Source: Kingdonia uniflora (taxonomy: Eukaryota; Streptophyta; Magnoliopsida; Ranunculales; Circaeasteraceae). From it: 64,000 bases of DNA. Location: NCBI GenBank assembly GCA_014058105.1, contig JACGCM010001747.1:1488001-1552000 (forward strand), read 5' to 3'. The stretch's first letter is position 1. Each line of letters starts with the position of its first letter. Of the stretch, positions 1 through 13,754 are shown in pieces. The notes under the pieces were generated by a model that was not told the origin of the DNA, searched no databases, and saw only the letters and a list, made by a program, of their open reading frames with translations. The position numbers and the translations under genes are program-made.

Positions 1-3000
1 AACACCCTTGGCTCACAATAATCTAACAGGGTTACCCAAACCCTAACCAGGTACAACCCCGAAGTTATCACAAGCTAAGCGAGATCGCCCAGTACCAGAT
101 ACCAGCCTAAAGATCACAGTAACAACCATACTAATTAACCTAATAAATTAACCAGATACAGAAGAGGGAGGAAAAGATGTAGAAAGGAGAGGAGTATACA
201 GAAGGAAGATGAATCTAATTACACCGTAAATCAATTAGGAGAAGAGGAATCAAATAAGAGGAGAAGAATATGATGAACTAGGATAATCCCATAATTACCC
301 TAATATAATGATATGTTATGATGATGATATGATGGAATGAGATAATCTTATAATTATCCCAAGTGCAAAAGATTATATATTAAACATAATATAGAAAGGG
401 TTAATGATTTCTATCAGAAGAACCTACGAATTGGAAGTATGCAGAAATGCAATGATATGCTTGATGATGATGATGATGTAGAATGATTTAGCGATGTCAA
501 CCCAAAGGGCTAGCCCTCAAGACTAAAGTGGGCTGACAACTGCTGAAAAAAGATTTACCTTGCCGGATATTGTTGGATACAAGGGTACGATGTACTGTAC
601 TAGATCGACCAGACTATGAGGATATTACATCAATCTATCAAATCCCACGGAGCCAACGTCCGAACTATATATACATTCTGAGGAATTTCAACCTCCAAGA
701 TAAGCCCAGTACCGGATTGTAAATACTATCTCATACCATCCCACACTCCCGAATGGGTGACTAGGTATAATAGTATCCATCCAGGACCCACCATCTATTT
801 TAACCCGATTTAAGGAATCCCTGAACCTCTCGAGGTTCAACCGATGCGGAGTTATTTATGTATCCAATCGCAATAAGATAAGGAGAGAATATATAATCTA
901 TAGATATGAGCAAAAGTCCTAAAGACTGAAATACAACTACTGCTAACACAGCCAGCACACAATAGGATAACCACATGCCTGAGAGTGTGGCAACCAAAAC
1001 TAACCTAGATGCCCTCCTGTGACTCAGTTGCACCATCTAAACCTATAGGAAACAGCAACTTAACTGTCACTACATCTAAAAAACATCAGTCTCTAAGACT
1101 CCTCAAAGCGATATGATCACCATCAAATGCTACAGTACTCTAGCTGTCAACACAGACGAGTACTCATGGGGTGACCTACAAGTGTCCAACAAGTAGCCAA
1201 TAATCCCCAATAACAGAACTGCCTCATAATCCTCCTAATCATGTACATAAGTCTCCAATACGGATGTACAGGAACCAGATTCAGCAGGAGGTTTCAGCCA
1301 CATTCCAACATCTCGGGTGACGTACAACTTCATATACCACCTGGCTCAGCTTTGTACCTCACTGAGCCATGCTGTCTTGCTGCCTCCTAGATGACGGAAG
1401 GGAACACAGCCCTAACAACCTCATTCCGGGAAAGAAAGGCTTACGAGTAAGATCTATTAGCTCTAAGAATCATGAGGACAATAAGTGTCACAACACGATA
1501 AGTAAACAATCCTAAGGTAAACTATCGAAAGTTCAACATCCACAACCAACCACCACGGGCAAGCCGTCAGCCCACCACCAACAACTAACAGTCCAGGAGA
1601 TACCACACTCCAATATAGAATCCAGCATTCCAAACAACTACAAATTACAATGACAGTGCTCACGGACTAGGCCTCGAGAACACAGAGTACACCTAGACTA
1701 GCCCTAAGACTAATCAAAACAATAACAGGCAGGAGGACGAGCTTTGAATTGAAGACCATATCTTACTGAAACTATCTCTGAGAAATGGAGGCTAGACCAC
1801 ATGTCGTCCATATATCTCCATTAATCGCCAAACCTAGTTACTAGTGCCCTGAAACAAGTTGGGTACCCTAATAACTAACTAACAATACCATACTCAATAT
1901 ATTATATATATATATATATCGATATTGAAGCGTCACAACACACTGAGAAATGCCTTGTTCTCAACCTCAACGAAGAAAAGATTCGCGATAACCACCCTCA
2001 ATGAAATCGGTCTAAGAGGAATCTCAGGAGTCATCGTCACATCGACGACAACTAAGAACAACTACCTATGACCAACCATAACCTACAGGTTCTATCTAGT
2101 AACTAAACTCACATAGTCGCGGGTTTTACTAGGTATTCTCGCCTAAGGTATGCTAAACGGATAACCCGTAAAGGTGTCCTAAGAAATTAACCCATATACT
2201 AACCTAATCACAGATACAAATATACTAAACTATGCATTTTTATAACTCATGAATCAACATAATAATCTAGTTATTTAGGAAGATAAAACTCCCCTAACAA
2301 AACCACGCTCGGAACGACAATCTCGGCAAAACTGTCCAATCAGCACCCCAACGAAAATGTGCTCCGCGAATCGACTTCCGAAACTTCAAATCAATCACGG
2401 AAAGAACCAGGAATACCACAACATCAACTACTATCAAGGCCCAGAACCCAATCGCAATTCCAACAAAGGATCCTCGCCCGAAACTGAGTTTCAAATCAGT
2501 GCCACATTCGAATCAGCACCACAAACAGCAGTAAAATCCACAATCCACCATGCTACGTTACGCTACCCTGATCGTCCACAATCACATAGGATATACCACT
2601 TTAAGACCATTGAATCAGCCACCTAATAATCAGTGTTCAAAAGATGTTAAAACAGTCCTAACCCTTCCTCTAGAATAACAGCAACGAAGGCAGTAATTTT
2701 GTTAGCGAAGCCTGCTAAACATTCACGGATAAAATCAGCAACTAGGCAAAGCAAACATCTGAACCAAAACGGCAACAATCGCCGGTTCAGGCAGCCCTCT
2801 TTGAAATAACATTGAAACCCAACAATCCACCACCGAATTCCCAAATCCCCCAATCAAACACAACCCCAAAATTAGCCCAACACATGCAATAAATCATACA
2901 CTTCCATAAACCCCAAAAATCCACAATTATAAACTCTGAAATCAGCCCATCAATAACCCAAACCAACACCGGAATCAAATCTGCAATTAGGAAGAGGAAA

Positions 3001-3859
3001 TAGGGAATTACTCCTCCACGGAGGGAACAGCTATAACCGGCGAGGGAGCGGCGTCAAGTTGGTGAATCGATGACAGAAATGTAGCCCTCTCTTCCTCTCT
3101 CTAGAACTGCAAATCTCACCCTCTAAAGAACTGAAATTAGGATATAGGGGATGTTAACTCATGCTCCAAACCAACCAAAAGTGAAGAAAATGAATGATTG
3201 AAGGGAGGAGAAGGGTTCTTTGGAGTCGGTTTGGAGAGAAAGAGTTAGAGTCGGTTTGGAGATAAAGAAAAAACTGATTTGAAAATGAAATGAAGTGTTT
3301 ATATAGTGGAAGCCAACACTCATCTTGAGGTAAAATCCAACGCTCGAGAATAGCTTAAAAGACCCAATTTGGTCGTCTAAATACACAAATGTTCGAACAA
3401 AAATAGAGGGAAAAATCATAACAGAAATATGCCCGAACATAAATAAGCAGTCCAAAAATTAACAGTTGGTAAAAGGAATCCATCCAATGGAAAAATAAAG
3501 GAATTTATCAGTGGAAAACCACAGAATTCCAAGGTTAACCAACGATTCCCCGAAAGCACATCCACATCACCACACTACCATAAAACACTATCAGCAACCC
3601 ACATAGGGGTTCCCAAGGTCTAAACACCACCTTCACCGCCTGACGGCCACCGAAACTCCTAAAACCCATAAAAGGAATCTAACTATCAGAAACTTAACCG
3701 AAATGAATAAATAGATGCAGAATGGATAGAAAGGATAATATGCAAATGTGTAACGCGTAGGAGTTTATGCAGAAGTTCAACGAATAATAGTATAGGCATA
3801 ATAATAATAATAACACTTAATGAAAAAAAATATATACCCGTAAAATCTAGGACATTACA
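1..3859 (-). repeat. 3' LTR (left copy, truncated by the window edge)
   Basis: This segment aligns along its full length with ~5413-9404 with scattered substitutions and small indels. The outermost ~0.7 kb is off-window. A plant TATA-like word lies on the minus strand at about 3299-3311 (CCACTATATAAAC), roughly 560 bp inside the LTR. ORFs of 60-98 codons occur in it, but they are conserved only as far as the whole LTR is, and none resembles a known protein. Confidence 0.85.
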
Positions 3860-3876
3860 ATCTACCCTCCTTAGAA
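3860..3876 (-). other. Polypurine tract of the giant-LTR element
   Basis: On the minus strand the sequence TTCTAAGGAGGGTAGAT abuts the LTR start TGTAATGTCC. This is the usual plus-strand priming site position of Ty3/gypsy elements. Confidence 0.8.
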
Positions 3877-4705
3877 GAATTTCGTCCCAAAATTTAAAAT
3901 ACTTACTTAAGTATAGTATAATATATTTCAAATGTAATGTGTAACCATATCGTACTAGCAGTTACACAAGGTCGATAAAATATAAAGCCTCTGAACTCCC
4001 CGTCCAGGTACACGACATTATAGCAAAAGCAATATATCATAGATTATGGTTAAATATATTAGTATATAATTTGTATGAAAATATATATAGTTTGATTATA
4101 AAAGCAAATAGTTTAAGAATGCCAAATACATAAGGGGAAAGTGGAATATGATGTCCCTTTCCTTATATGAACAAAGTCAAAATTTGATGTGCACACGATC
4201 CCCTGTCTTATAACACGTCTGCAATAAGATCAGGTCCGCGACACAAGATATAGAAATAATCAGTTAAAATGATATATTCAGTAAATAATGGAAACCAATC
4301 CAAACGATCTGATCCAATATCCAGATCGATCTGGATTCGATTAAAAGCAAATACCCGAAACTTGATAAAAGAAACATTAAAATGGAACACGCGTCGAAAC
4401 TACTACGACGACAAACATAACGTCGTCCAAATAGCATAAAATCACAAATCTAAAGTTGAAACCCAAATCCAAAACAAACAGGGAAACCACTACCACTAGA
4501 AGCCAATCAAACACCATTCTAAGGGTTCAAGATAAACATCTTGAGTTCTCTAAATCTACAGGAAAAGCCTATACACGCAGAAGGTCTCAAGATATCAACT
4601 CTCTAACCAAACATGCGAAAAGAAACACAGGATACCAAAGAATCATCCTAACTCACTCTAAGAATAACTCAACCTATGAGTGCTAGACACCGAGATAGAA
4701 ATTAA
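3877..4705 (-). other. Short internal region without recognisable retroviral genes
   Basis: About 0.83 kb between PPT and primer site. It begins (minus-strand 3' end) with the conserved gypsy-type stretch GGGACGAAATTCTTCTAAGG. A 76-codon plus-strand ORF (4456-4686) is rich in Thr, Ser and Lys and matches nothing I know. No gag zinc knuckle, protease or RT motif is visible. Confidence 0.6.
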
Positions 4706-4721
4706 CTTGGCTCTGATACCA
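4706..4721 (-). other. Primer-binding site (initiator tRNA-Met)
   Basis: The minus strand reads TGGTATCAGAGCCAAG, the standard plant tRNA-iMet primer complement, placed directly next to the inner edge of the right LTR. Confidence 0.85.
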
Positions 4722-5876
4722 AGATTATTATACCTCAAAATCCAGTAATCGGTAGCTAGACCAATTACTGAGATTCGAGGATGTGCAGGTCGGGGAATCC
4801 AAAAAATTGCCCCACGAACAACCGAGCTGCAGATAAATTCTGGCCCAGTCATTCACAATAGTATCACAACAGAGTAATAGGGAAAGACAAAAATAGCGGA
4901 AGACTAAGATAACAGTATCTAAACGTAAGATTCTACAAACCTCTACGCAGTAAGCCCGACAGTAATAACTGGAGAATGAGCCTCCAGTTCAGCTCCCCAA
5001 AGATCACCATAGCAGCAACTAAAACCTGAAACAACCTGCCACTGAAAGAGGAATACGAGAGTAAGCAAACAACGAGCTCACTAACTCCCAAGAATAGCTA
5101 AACGATCATACTAACCAATGAGATGGATATAATAATGATAATAGGATATAATAATATCTAACGATACATAATATATATATATATATATCTAAATATATAC
5201 AAAATGCCTAATAGGTATCTAATAGGTACATAACTAGTCTAATGATTATATGTAACTATACTATAATTATACATACACATCCCGAGCAAAAGAGTGCTAA
5301 GACTATAACTATACTCCAGTCCCAAAGACTACTAACTACACTTTAATCACTACCATGGACCTCAGCGCCACAAACGACTAACCTACCTCGAAAATACAGT
5401 CACACATGAGGGTAAACACTCTCGGCTCACAATAATCCAACAGGGTTATCCAAACCCTAACCAGGCACAACCCTGAAGCTATCACAAGCTAAGGGAGATC
5501 GCCCACAACCAGATACCAGCCTAAAGCTCACAGCAACCAACCAGACTAATTAACCCAATAAATTAACCAGATACAGAAGAGGGAGGAAATGATGCAGAGA
5601 GAAGAGGTGTATGCAGAAGGAAGATGAATCTAATTACACCGTAAATCAATTAGGAGAAGAGGAATTAAATAAGAGAAGAAGAATATAATGAACTAGGATA
5701 ATCTCATAATTATCCCAATACAATGATATGTTATGATGATGATATGATGGAATGAGATAATCTTATAATTATCCCAAGTGCAGAAGATTCTATATTAAAC
5801 ATAATGCAGAAAGGGTTAAGTATTTATATCAGAAGAACCTACGAATTAGATGTATGCAGAGATGCAATGATATGCT

Positions 5877-5917
<41 letters not shown>

Positions 5918-8900
5918 AATGATTTAGTGATGTCAACCCAAAGGGCTAGCCCACAAGACTAAAGTTGGCTGATAACTGCTGAAAAAGGATTTACCTTGCC
6001 GGATATTGTTGGATACAAGGGTACGATGTACTGCACTAGATCGGCCAGACTATGAGGATATTACATCAATCTATCAAATCCCACGGAGCTAACGTCCGAA
6101 CTATATATACATTCCGAGGCATTTCAACCTCCAGGATAAGCCCTGTAATAGATTATAATTACTGTCTCATACCATCCCACACTCCCGAATAGGTAACTAG
6201 GTATAATAGTATCCATCCTCGACCCACCTTCTATTTTAACCCGATTTAAGGTATCCCTGAACCTCCTAAGGGTCAGCCGATGCGGAGTTATTTATTTATC
6301 CAATCGCACTAAGATAAGGAGAGAATATATTATCTATGGATGTGGGCAAAAATTGTAAAGACTGAAACACAACTACTGCTAACACAGCCAGCACACAATA
6401 GGATAACCACATGCCTGAGAGCGTGGCAACCAAAACTAACACAGATGCCCTCCTGTGACTTAGTTGTACCATCTAAACTTAGATGAAACAACAACTTAAC
6501 CGTCACGACATCTAAACAACATCAGTCTCTAAGACTCCTCAAAGCGATATGATTACCATCAAATGTTATAGTACTCTTGATGTCAACACAGACTAGTACT
6601 CATGGGGTGACCTACAAGTGTCCAACAAGTAGTCAACCATCCCTAATAATAGAACTGCATCACAATCCTCCTAATCATGTACATAAGTCTCCAATACGGA
6701 TGTATAGGAACCGGATTCAACAGGAGGCTTCAGCCGTATTCCAACATCTCGGGTGACGTACAACTTCATATACCACCTGGCTCAGCCGCGTACCTTACTG
6801 AGCCATGCTGTCTCGCTGCCTCCTAGATGACGGAAGGAAACACGGCCCTAACAGCCTCATTTCGGGGAAGGAAGGCTTACGAGTAAGCCCTATTAGCTCT
6901 AAGAATCATGAGGATAATAAGTGTCGCAACACGATAAGCAAACAATCCTAAGGAAAACTATCGGAAGTTCAACATCCACAACCAACCACCACGGACAAGT
7001 CGTCTGCTCACCACCAACAACTAACAGTCCAAGAGATACCACACTTCCACATGGAATCGAGTATTCCAAACAACCATCAATCACAATAACAATGCTCACA
7101 GACCAAACCTTGAGAACACAGAGTACACCTAGACTAGTCCTAAGACTAATCAAAACAATAGCAGGCAAGAGGACAAGCTCCGAATCGAAAACCATGTCTT
7201 ACTGAAGCTATGTCGCCCCAAGACAACCCTGGAACCATGCCCAACAACCTAAACTAACCAAGTTGCTATACTATAAGGTGAAAACTATAGTCTCTGAACT
7301 ACACTATCTCAGATAAATGGAGGCTAGACCACATGTCGTCCATATATCTCCACTAATCGCCAAACCTAGTTACTAGTGCCCTGAAACAAGCTGGGCACCC
7401 TAATAACTAACAAACAATACCATACTCAATATATATTATATATATATATATATTCCACACTCAATATATTATATATATATCGACATTGAGGCGTCGCAAC
7501 ATACTGAGAAATGCCTTATTCTCAACCTCAACGAAGAAAAGATTCGCGATAACCACCCTCAATGAAATCGGTCTAAGAGGAATCTCAGGAGTCATCGTCA
7601 CATCGATGACAACCAATAACAACTACCTATGACCAACTATAACCTACAGATTCTATCTAGTAGTTAAACTCACATAGTCGCGGGTTTTACTAGGTATTCT
7701 CGCCTAAGGTATGCTAAACGGATAACCCGTAAAGGTGTCTTAAGCAATTAACCCCTATACTAACCTAATCACAAATACAAATATACTAAACTATACATTT
7801 CTATAACTCATGAATCAACATAATAATCTAGTTATTTAGGATGATAAAACTCGCCTGACACAACCACGCTCGGAACGACAATCTCGGCGAAACTGTCCAA
7901 ACAACACCTCAATGGAAATGTGCTCCCCGAATCGACTTCCAGAACTCCAAATCAATCACAGAAAGAGCCAGGAATACCACAACATCAACTACTATCAAGG
8001 TCCAGAAACCAATCGCAATTCTAATAAAGGATCCTCACCCGAAACTGAGTTTCAAATCAGCGCCACATTCGAATCAGCACCACAAACAGCAGTAAAATCC
8101 ACAATCCACCATGCTACGCAACGCTACTCTGATCGCCCACAATCATATAGGATATACCAATTTAATCCCACCGAATCATCCGCCTAATAATCATGAACCT
8201 GGTGGTCAAAGGGCGTTAAAACAACCCTAACCCTTCCTCTAGAATAACAGCAACGAAGGCAGCAAGTTCGTTAGGGAACCTCGCTAAACATTCACGGATA
8301 AAATCAGCAACTAGGCGAAGCAAACATCTGAACAAAAATGACAACAATCGTCGGTTCAGGCAGCCCTCTCCGAAATAACATCGAAACCCAACAATCCACC
8401 ACCGAACACCCAAATCCCCCAATCAAACACAACCCCAAAATTAGCACAACACCTGCAATAAATCATACACTTCCATAAACCCCAAAACTCCACAATTATA
8501 AACTCTGAAATCAGACCATCAATAACCCAAACCAACACCAGAATCAAATCTGCAATCAGAAAGATGAAATAGGGAATTACTCCTCCACAGAGGGAACGGC
8601 TGTAACCGGCGAGGAAACGGCGTCAAATTGGTGAATCGACGATGGAAACGCAAACCTCTTTTTCTCTCTCTAGAACAACAAATCTCACCCTCTGAAGAAC
8701 TGAAATCAGGATATAGGGGATGTTAACTCAAGCTCCAAACCAACAAAAAGTGAAGGAAAAGATGGATTGAAGGGAGGAGAAGGGTTCTTTGGAGTCAGTT
8801 TGGAGAGAAAGTGTTGGAGTCGGTTTGGAGATAAAGAAAAAAATGATTTGAAAATGAAATGAAGTTTTAATATAGGGTAAGCCAACACTTATCTCGAGGT

Positions 8901-9404
8901 AAAATCCAACGCTCGAGAATAGCTCAAAGGACCCAACTTGGTCGTCTGAACACACAAATGTTGGAACAAAAACAGAGGGAAAGATCATAGCAAAAATATG
9001 CCCGAACATAAATAAGCAGTCCAAAAATTAACAGTTGGTAAAAGGAATCCATCCAATGGAAAACCACATAATTCCAAGGCTAACCAACAATTCCCCGAAA
9101 TCACATCCACATCACCACACCAACATAAAATACTATCAACAACCCACACAGGCGTTGCCAAGGTCTAAACACTACCTCCACTGCCTGACGGCCACCAAAA
9201 CTCCTAAAACCCATAAAAGGAATCTAACTACCAGAAACTTAACCGAAAGGAATAAATGGATGCAGAATAGATAGAAAGGATAATATGCAAATGTGTAACG
9301 CGTAGGAGTATATGCGAAAGTTGAACGAATAACAATATGTGCATAATAATGATAACACTTAATAATAAATATATATATATACCCTGAAAATCTGGGACAT
9401 TACA
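4722..9404 (-). repeat. 5' LTR (right copy), about 4.68 kb
   Basis: Full-length LTR bounded by the primer site and by the terminal GACATTACA. The inner end is approximate because no clean TG/CA dinucleotide is seen there. Compared with the left copy it carries a longer GAT triplet run (about 5876-5916) and an expanded AT-rich run with a short local duplication (about 7415-7480). The base following the LTR is copia sequence. Confidence 0.8.
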
Positions 9405-11890
9405 GGATATTTATTTTTGCTCCCGCAGCACTGATTAAGATTCATTCCATATAAAATTATCAAATCTTTCCTAAAGCAGCTATTAACTAGGCCAGAACCC
9501 GGTGTTGCCCATCGACGAACATTTGGATATTTTGTACAGGTTCCAATCGTACTACCACAATATGCAACGATGAGACCCTCAATGTCGGCCTGGTATTATG
9601 TGGGTTATGATTCACATCTATTACTAGATATTTAAAACTCATTGGCAACGTATATGTTGCCGGTCAGATTATCACTTTGATGTGAAAATATTTTAAGCAT
9701 TGGGGGAGATATAATAGTTAATGTTGAAGATGTTTCCAAGATTAGTTAAAAAGCACCATCGTTGTCTCATCTAGATCCATTTATAAAAGTTAAGTGACAA
9801 TAAGGTTCAACGGATTACAAACTTGTAATAGATCGTAAATGAATTGCCAGATATAATCGTTGGCACTATTAAAGTATCGTAGGTATATATACGTGCAAGT
9901 AATGCACCTATACAGCAGAACGTTCTAAGGGAATTAGTACCACAAACAAATCTGAGACTCGCGCTTAGTGCGGAGCACCATTGGAAAAAAAATTGAGCTA
10001 GGGAGCTGTAGAAGAAGGGACAAATATAACTAATGGTGTAATCAGTTCATCAGGGATGGAACTACCCATCAATGAGGTAATAGTAGCTACAGGACCATTT
10101 GATACATTACGAGACAAGTTCGGGGTTGCACATACGTATGATAATAATAAGATATCGATCTATTAAAACTCTGTAATGGCACAATGTAGGATCGTTCAAT
10201 AGAGATTTCTCGACAAGCTATTTATATTCATATTTGTGCTCGCCATCAAGGATGATGATTCAGAACAACTTATTATAAATGACTGTGTGTTGTTGTACAT
10301 TGACCAAAGTGGGTGTTTGGAATCTAAGCGGAGCTCAACTTGCTAGCACAATATGAAGTGATATCATTGAGCCTGTCAGTTACAAAAGGGAATGGTATGA
10401 AAACATGATTAATTCGAAGAGATAATAAGGTCAAGGCAAGAATAGTTGCTCAAGAATTCTTTAAGAAATCTGACATCGATTGCCATCATCCGGTTATGGA
10501 TGCCATAACGTTTCGGTACCGATCAGTCTGTTAAGTTGTTGAGGATAAGCTAGACATGCCTCTTATGTAATTACCACGTATTTATATGGGAAACAAGATA
10601 CAGATATTTACATAAAGCCAACAAGGGAGGTATAAGCTTCTGGAAGCAATTAAGCCCAACGCACATGAGGTGCGTACGTAATAAAGCTAGAAAATTTATT
10701 ACTGACTTGAAATAATCAGGGCCCATGTGACATAGTAAGTTAACTAAGTATTTGAAGGTTGGGGACTTTGCAAATAGTCTTATCTATCTATGAGTTCTTA
10801 TTAAGAACACAGATATTAGTTTAAGTCATCATAATAATATACTAAATGATTTGGATATCATTAGAACTCTGGGGAAGATCGCGAGAGCCGCCAAATACCT
10901 TAGGAAGGGATTCAAAATAAAAGACCATGGGAAATTAAGTATTATCTCAATTTTTATATTGAACATCTTGGTAATAGCATACCTGTACACCAAACAATAT
11001 AACGAAAGAGTTATCTAACATTTCGGTATGGTTGCAGTACACAGTGCTAAGCTGTTTATCGTATATCCATCACTTAGATGTGGACAACGACATCTTCCAC
11101 TATCCTAATAGGGGGGAACTCCTAGGGCCGTGATGACATAGCAAGGAGGCGTTTTGTTATAGTTAGTTGGGTATACTTAACCTGATAACTCATTCACAGT
11201 GAACTATTTTGTTTACCATAGTTTTGTTCCAACCCAAAGGCACTGGAAGAAGATCAAGCACATTATGAGGTATCTGATTGGCACAAAAGACTAGGGTTTG
11301 TTCGACCCAAAAATGGTAAACGTAAAATTATAGGGTATGCCAATAGAGAATACTTATCAGACCCACATAGAGGCCATTGTCAGATGGATTATGTGTTTAT
11401 GTACGGGGATACAATAAACTCTTGGAGATCGATGAAGCAGACGACATGAGTTATATCTTTGAACCACGAGAAAATTCTTGCACTTCATGAAGCTGGCAAA
11501 GAATGATGGTTGCGCACCAAGATGTATCACATCAACTGAAGTTATGATATTTTCTATCCAAGATAAAACATCGGCTCTGTATGAAGACAACTAGACTTGC
11601 ATCATTCAAGTCAATGGTGATTTTATCAATGGCGACAAAACAAAACGCATTTCACCGAAGTCCTTTCGTACTTATGAATTACAAAAAGCAAATGAGATTG
11701 ACTTTATTCAAGATATTTCAGAAAATAACTTTGCAAACCTATTCCCGACGACTCTTGCACAGTTACGTTCAAACAGCTGGTACACGGAATTGGCATGCAA
11801 AAGTTTTATTATCAATATCTCAGGGAGATACATCTCAGGGAGATACATCTCAGGGAGATAGATCTCGGGAGAGATCGATGTCAGGGGGAG
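9405..11890 (+). pseudogene. Decayed Ty1/copia pol: integrase C-terminus, reverse transcriptase, RNase H
   Basis: Conceptual translation in shifting frames shows copia landmarks in order. First comes an integrase-tail stretch around 9480-9690 (NVxHLRxFGC- and YVGYDS-like). Next is an RT entry motif around 10430-10520 (KARIVAQEF, then VMDAITFRY), then a KHILRYL-like block near 11260. Last is an RNase H block at 11330-11620 (GYANREYLSDPHRG, SSNHEKILALHEA, ALYEDN). Stops and frameshifts interrupt every part, so it cannot encode a working polyprotein. Gag and most of integrase are missing on the left, where the giant-LTR element is inserted. It belongs to Ty1/copia by domain order and motif; the lineage within copia is uncertain. 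Confidence 0.85.
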
Positions 11891-12114
11891 TAGTCCCGTC
11901 TTGACGTGAACACATGCGTGTTGTACTCTTTTTCTTGATAGTAGAATTTTTATCATATGAGGTTTTATTGACTAGAGATTTTGATGAGGCAACGTATATG
12001 CATCCACAACCCATACAAGGCATAGGATTGTACTCTTTCATTGCACGGTTTTTTGCCAAAGGGGTTTTGCTAGGCAGAGGTTTTGACGAGGCAAGTCGTC
12101 CTGGTATGGAACAC

Positions 12115-12126
12115 ACCAAGGGGGAG
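12115..12126 (+). other. Copia polypurine tract
   Basis: A run reading AAGGGGGAG immediately precedes the TG that starts the 3' LTR, as expected for a plus-strand copia element. Confidence 0.7.
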
Positions 12127-12369
12127 TGGCAGGAGTTGGGTCCGGCTCAAGGTGTGAACCCAACTGGGTTGGGTTGTCCTACTGGACTCCTAACAAGCCT
12201 ATATAACATTAGGGTTTATGGGGAAAGTTTGAGAGTATATAACCTTATTAAGGGTTCAATATTTTTAACCACAAAAGAAACAAAAATAACGTATCAATAA
12301 TAACTCTCTGCTCTTCTCTCATATTATGTGTGTGTATGATTGTTCAGTAGAATAGATTATTATCCAACA
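12127..12369 (+). repeat. 3' LTR of the decayed copia element
   Basis: About 243 bp, starting TGGCAGGAGTTGGG and ending TTATCCAACA, with imperfect inverted ends. It follows copia RNase H, a degenerate 3' untranslated stretch with the repeated phrase GGTTTT...GACGAGGCAA, and the PPT. The matching 5' LTR would lie outside the window. Confidence 0.75.
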
Positions 12370-13457
12370 GTTTTTACTTTTTGATGAGTGGTTTTGGTTT
12401 TTAAAAAAGACCACATGTCATACTCCTATTGGTGCATGAGCATTCCAAGCAAAGATGGGGTACAAAAATGCACTCGTCTACGCATGTTTCTACCTATGAG
12501 AGTCCTTCGTGTCAAGGTTATGTCCCTCAAGTATGAAGGATGTTTTGGATTCAACGCACAAGGATGACACATTCATTAATGTTCGAACTTCTCAACTTTG
12601 CAGTGTATAAAGATTAGCCATGTTTTCTTAAAAAAGTGCCAAAACGGTACAGTTTGTGCCGAAACCGTTTACTCGTCATAACATATTAAACATAAACTTT
12701 CCGAGAGGTTTAGCCATGTGTTTTTTTAATATTGTATTGGTTTTTTTAAGTTACATTTTTTGTAGGAGAAAATCTCGAAAACAGAAAGAAAAAAAACACA
12801 CAGTGAGCTAGCACTCGAGTTGGACTTGAGCGCATTCAATGGCCGAACTTCGTTCTGCTGCACAAAATAGATGGGACATAAAACTTGTAAAACCAAGTTT
12901 TTTCTTATGGTTTTCGTGCTTGCTCAGTTGTTTGATCACAAATTCAGTATTTGTCAATGGTGATTTGCATGAGTAAAAACCCTGCACACTCAATATGTGA
13001 AAGCAAACAACATTAGTGTTCCTCTGATGATATTCATATAGAGTAGCAGCAGTCATAAAAATATAGTGCCAATTTGTGCATTTAATGGTCTCTATATCAC
13101 TTTTAAATTAGTAACCATGTTAAGTACCTTTATTGTAATATAACGATTTTTACCACCATTAGCCACTCCTTCTTACCCACAACCCGCATTTGAGATATAG
13201 GAGTAAACCAAATAAATTTAGTAGCAGATATGATTAACGCAAATCATGTTACCATTCTATATTTTGGGGAGGTAAGTAGTAGTTTAATATCTCGTTAGCT
13301 TTAAACCTGTAATATATATTTATTTATCTTGTATGTGCTGAGATAACAAGTATAAAACTTATTATCGGATTAAAATTTTTGCATCTCATATACAAAAATT
13401 GGATCTCCCACATTCTCCATGATTGGGCAAAACCTGGGGGATCCTTACGTATCATTC
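12370..13457. other. Intergenic, nothing recognised
   Basis: AT-rich sequence with T runs. I see no coding exon, TIR pair or RNA gene that I can support. Confidence 0.5.
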
Positions 13458-13617
13458 TTAGAGCACTTGAAGCAGGGTGTGGGTTTGAGTTGGGTTTGCA
13501 AACCCACACTCAAACTCACACTTTGAGTCTCCCAGCAGGGTGTGAATGAGTGTGAGTTTGCAAACGTGGTGCTACAGTAATTCAATCGAGTGTGAGGAGC
13601 TCACACCCAAAAAAATT

Positions 13618-13669
13618 GAGTTTGTCGGTATTTGGATTACCGCGCGGTAATCCAAACTCCTCCAAACTC
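13618..13669. promoter_or_regulatory. Palindromic ACCGCGCGGT block upstream of SANT gene, copy A
   Basis: 52-bp inverted repeat whose inner 26 bp (13631-13656) are a perfect palindrome centred on ACCGCGCGGT. It ends about 85 bp before the SANT-gene ATG. Equivalent blocks precede the other two genes in both Harbinger copies. Confidence 0.7.
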
Positions 13670-13754
13670 AATTATTTCTCTCATCACTCCCTGACTACTT
13701 CTTCTTCCCCAAAACCAATTGCAGAGCAGAGGAGAACCTCTACGCTCTCCCCAA

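Larger units (their letters stand above)
1..9404 (-). mobile_element. Non-autonomous Ty3/gypsy-like LTR retrotransposon with giant LTRs (LARD-like)
   Basis: Two long direct copies (1-3859 and ~4722-9404) flank a core of only ~0.85 kb. Position 1 aligns with about 5413, so roughly 0.7 kb of the left LTR lies outside the window. Both copies end on the plus strand in GACATTACA, so the element reads TGTAATGTCC on the minus strand. On that strand a purine-rich tract (AAGGAGGGTAGAT) precedes the left copy and a tRNA-Met primer site (TGGTATCAGAGCC) follows the right copy, which fixes the orientation as minus. No gag, protease, integrase or RT could be recognised. The overall shape matches large retrotransposon derivatives that borrow proteins from an autonomous partner. 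The right edge cuts into a copia element at 9405, so this insertion is the younger of the two. Confidence 0.85.

Noticed and set aside
1897..1918. AT microsatellite as a functional element
   Set aside because: Variable simple repeat inside an LTR, different in length between the two LTR copies.
2357..2626. 89-codon ORF with a close copy at 7912-8187
   Set aside because: Conserved only because both lie in the two LTRs of one element; composition matches non-coding LTR sequence and no domain is visible.
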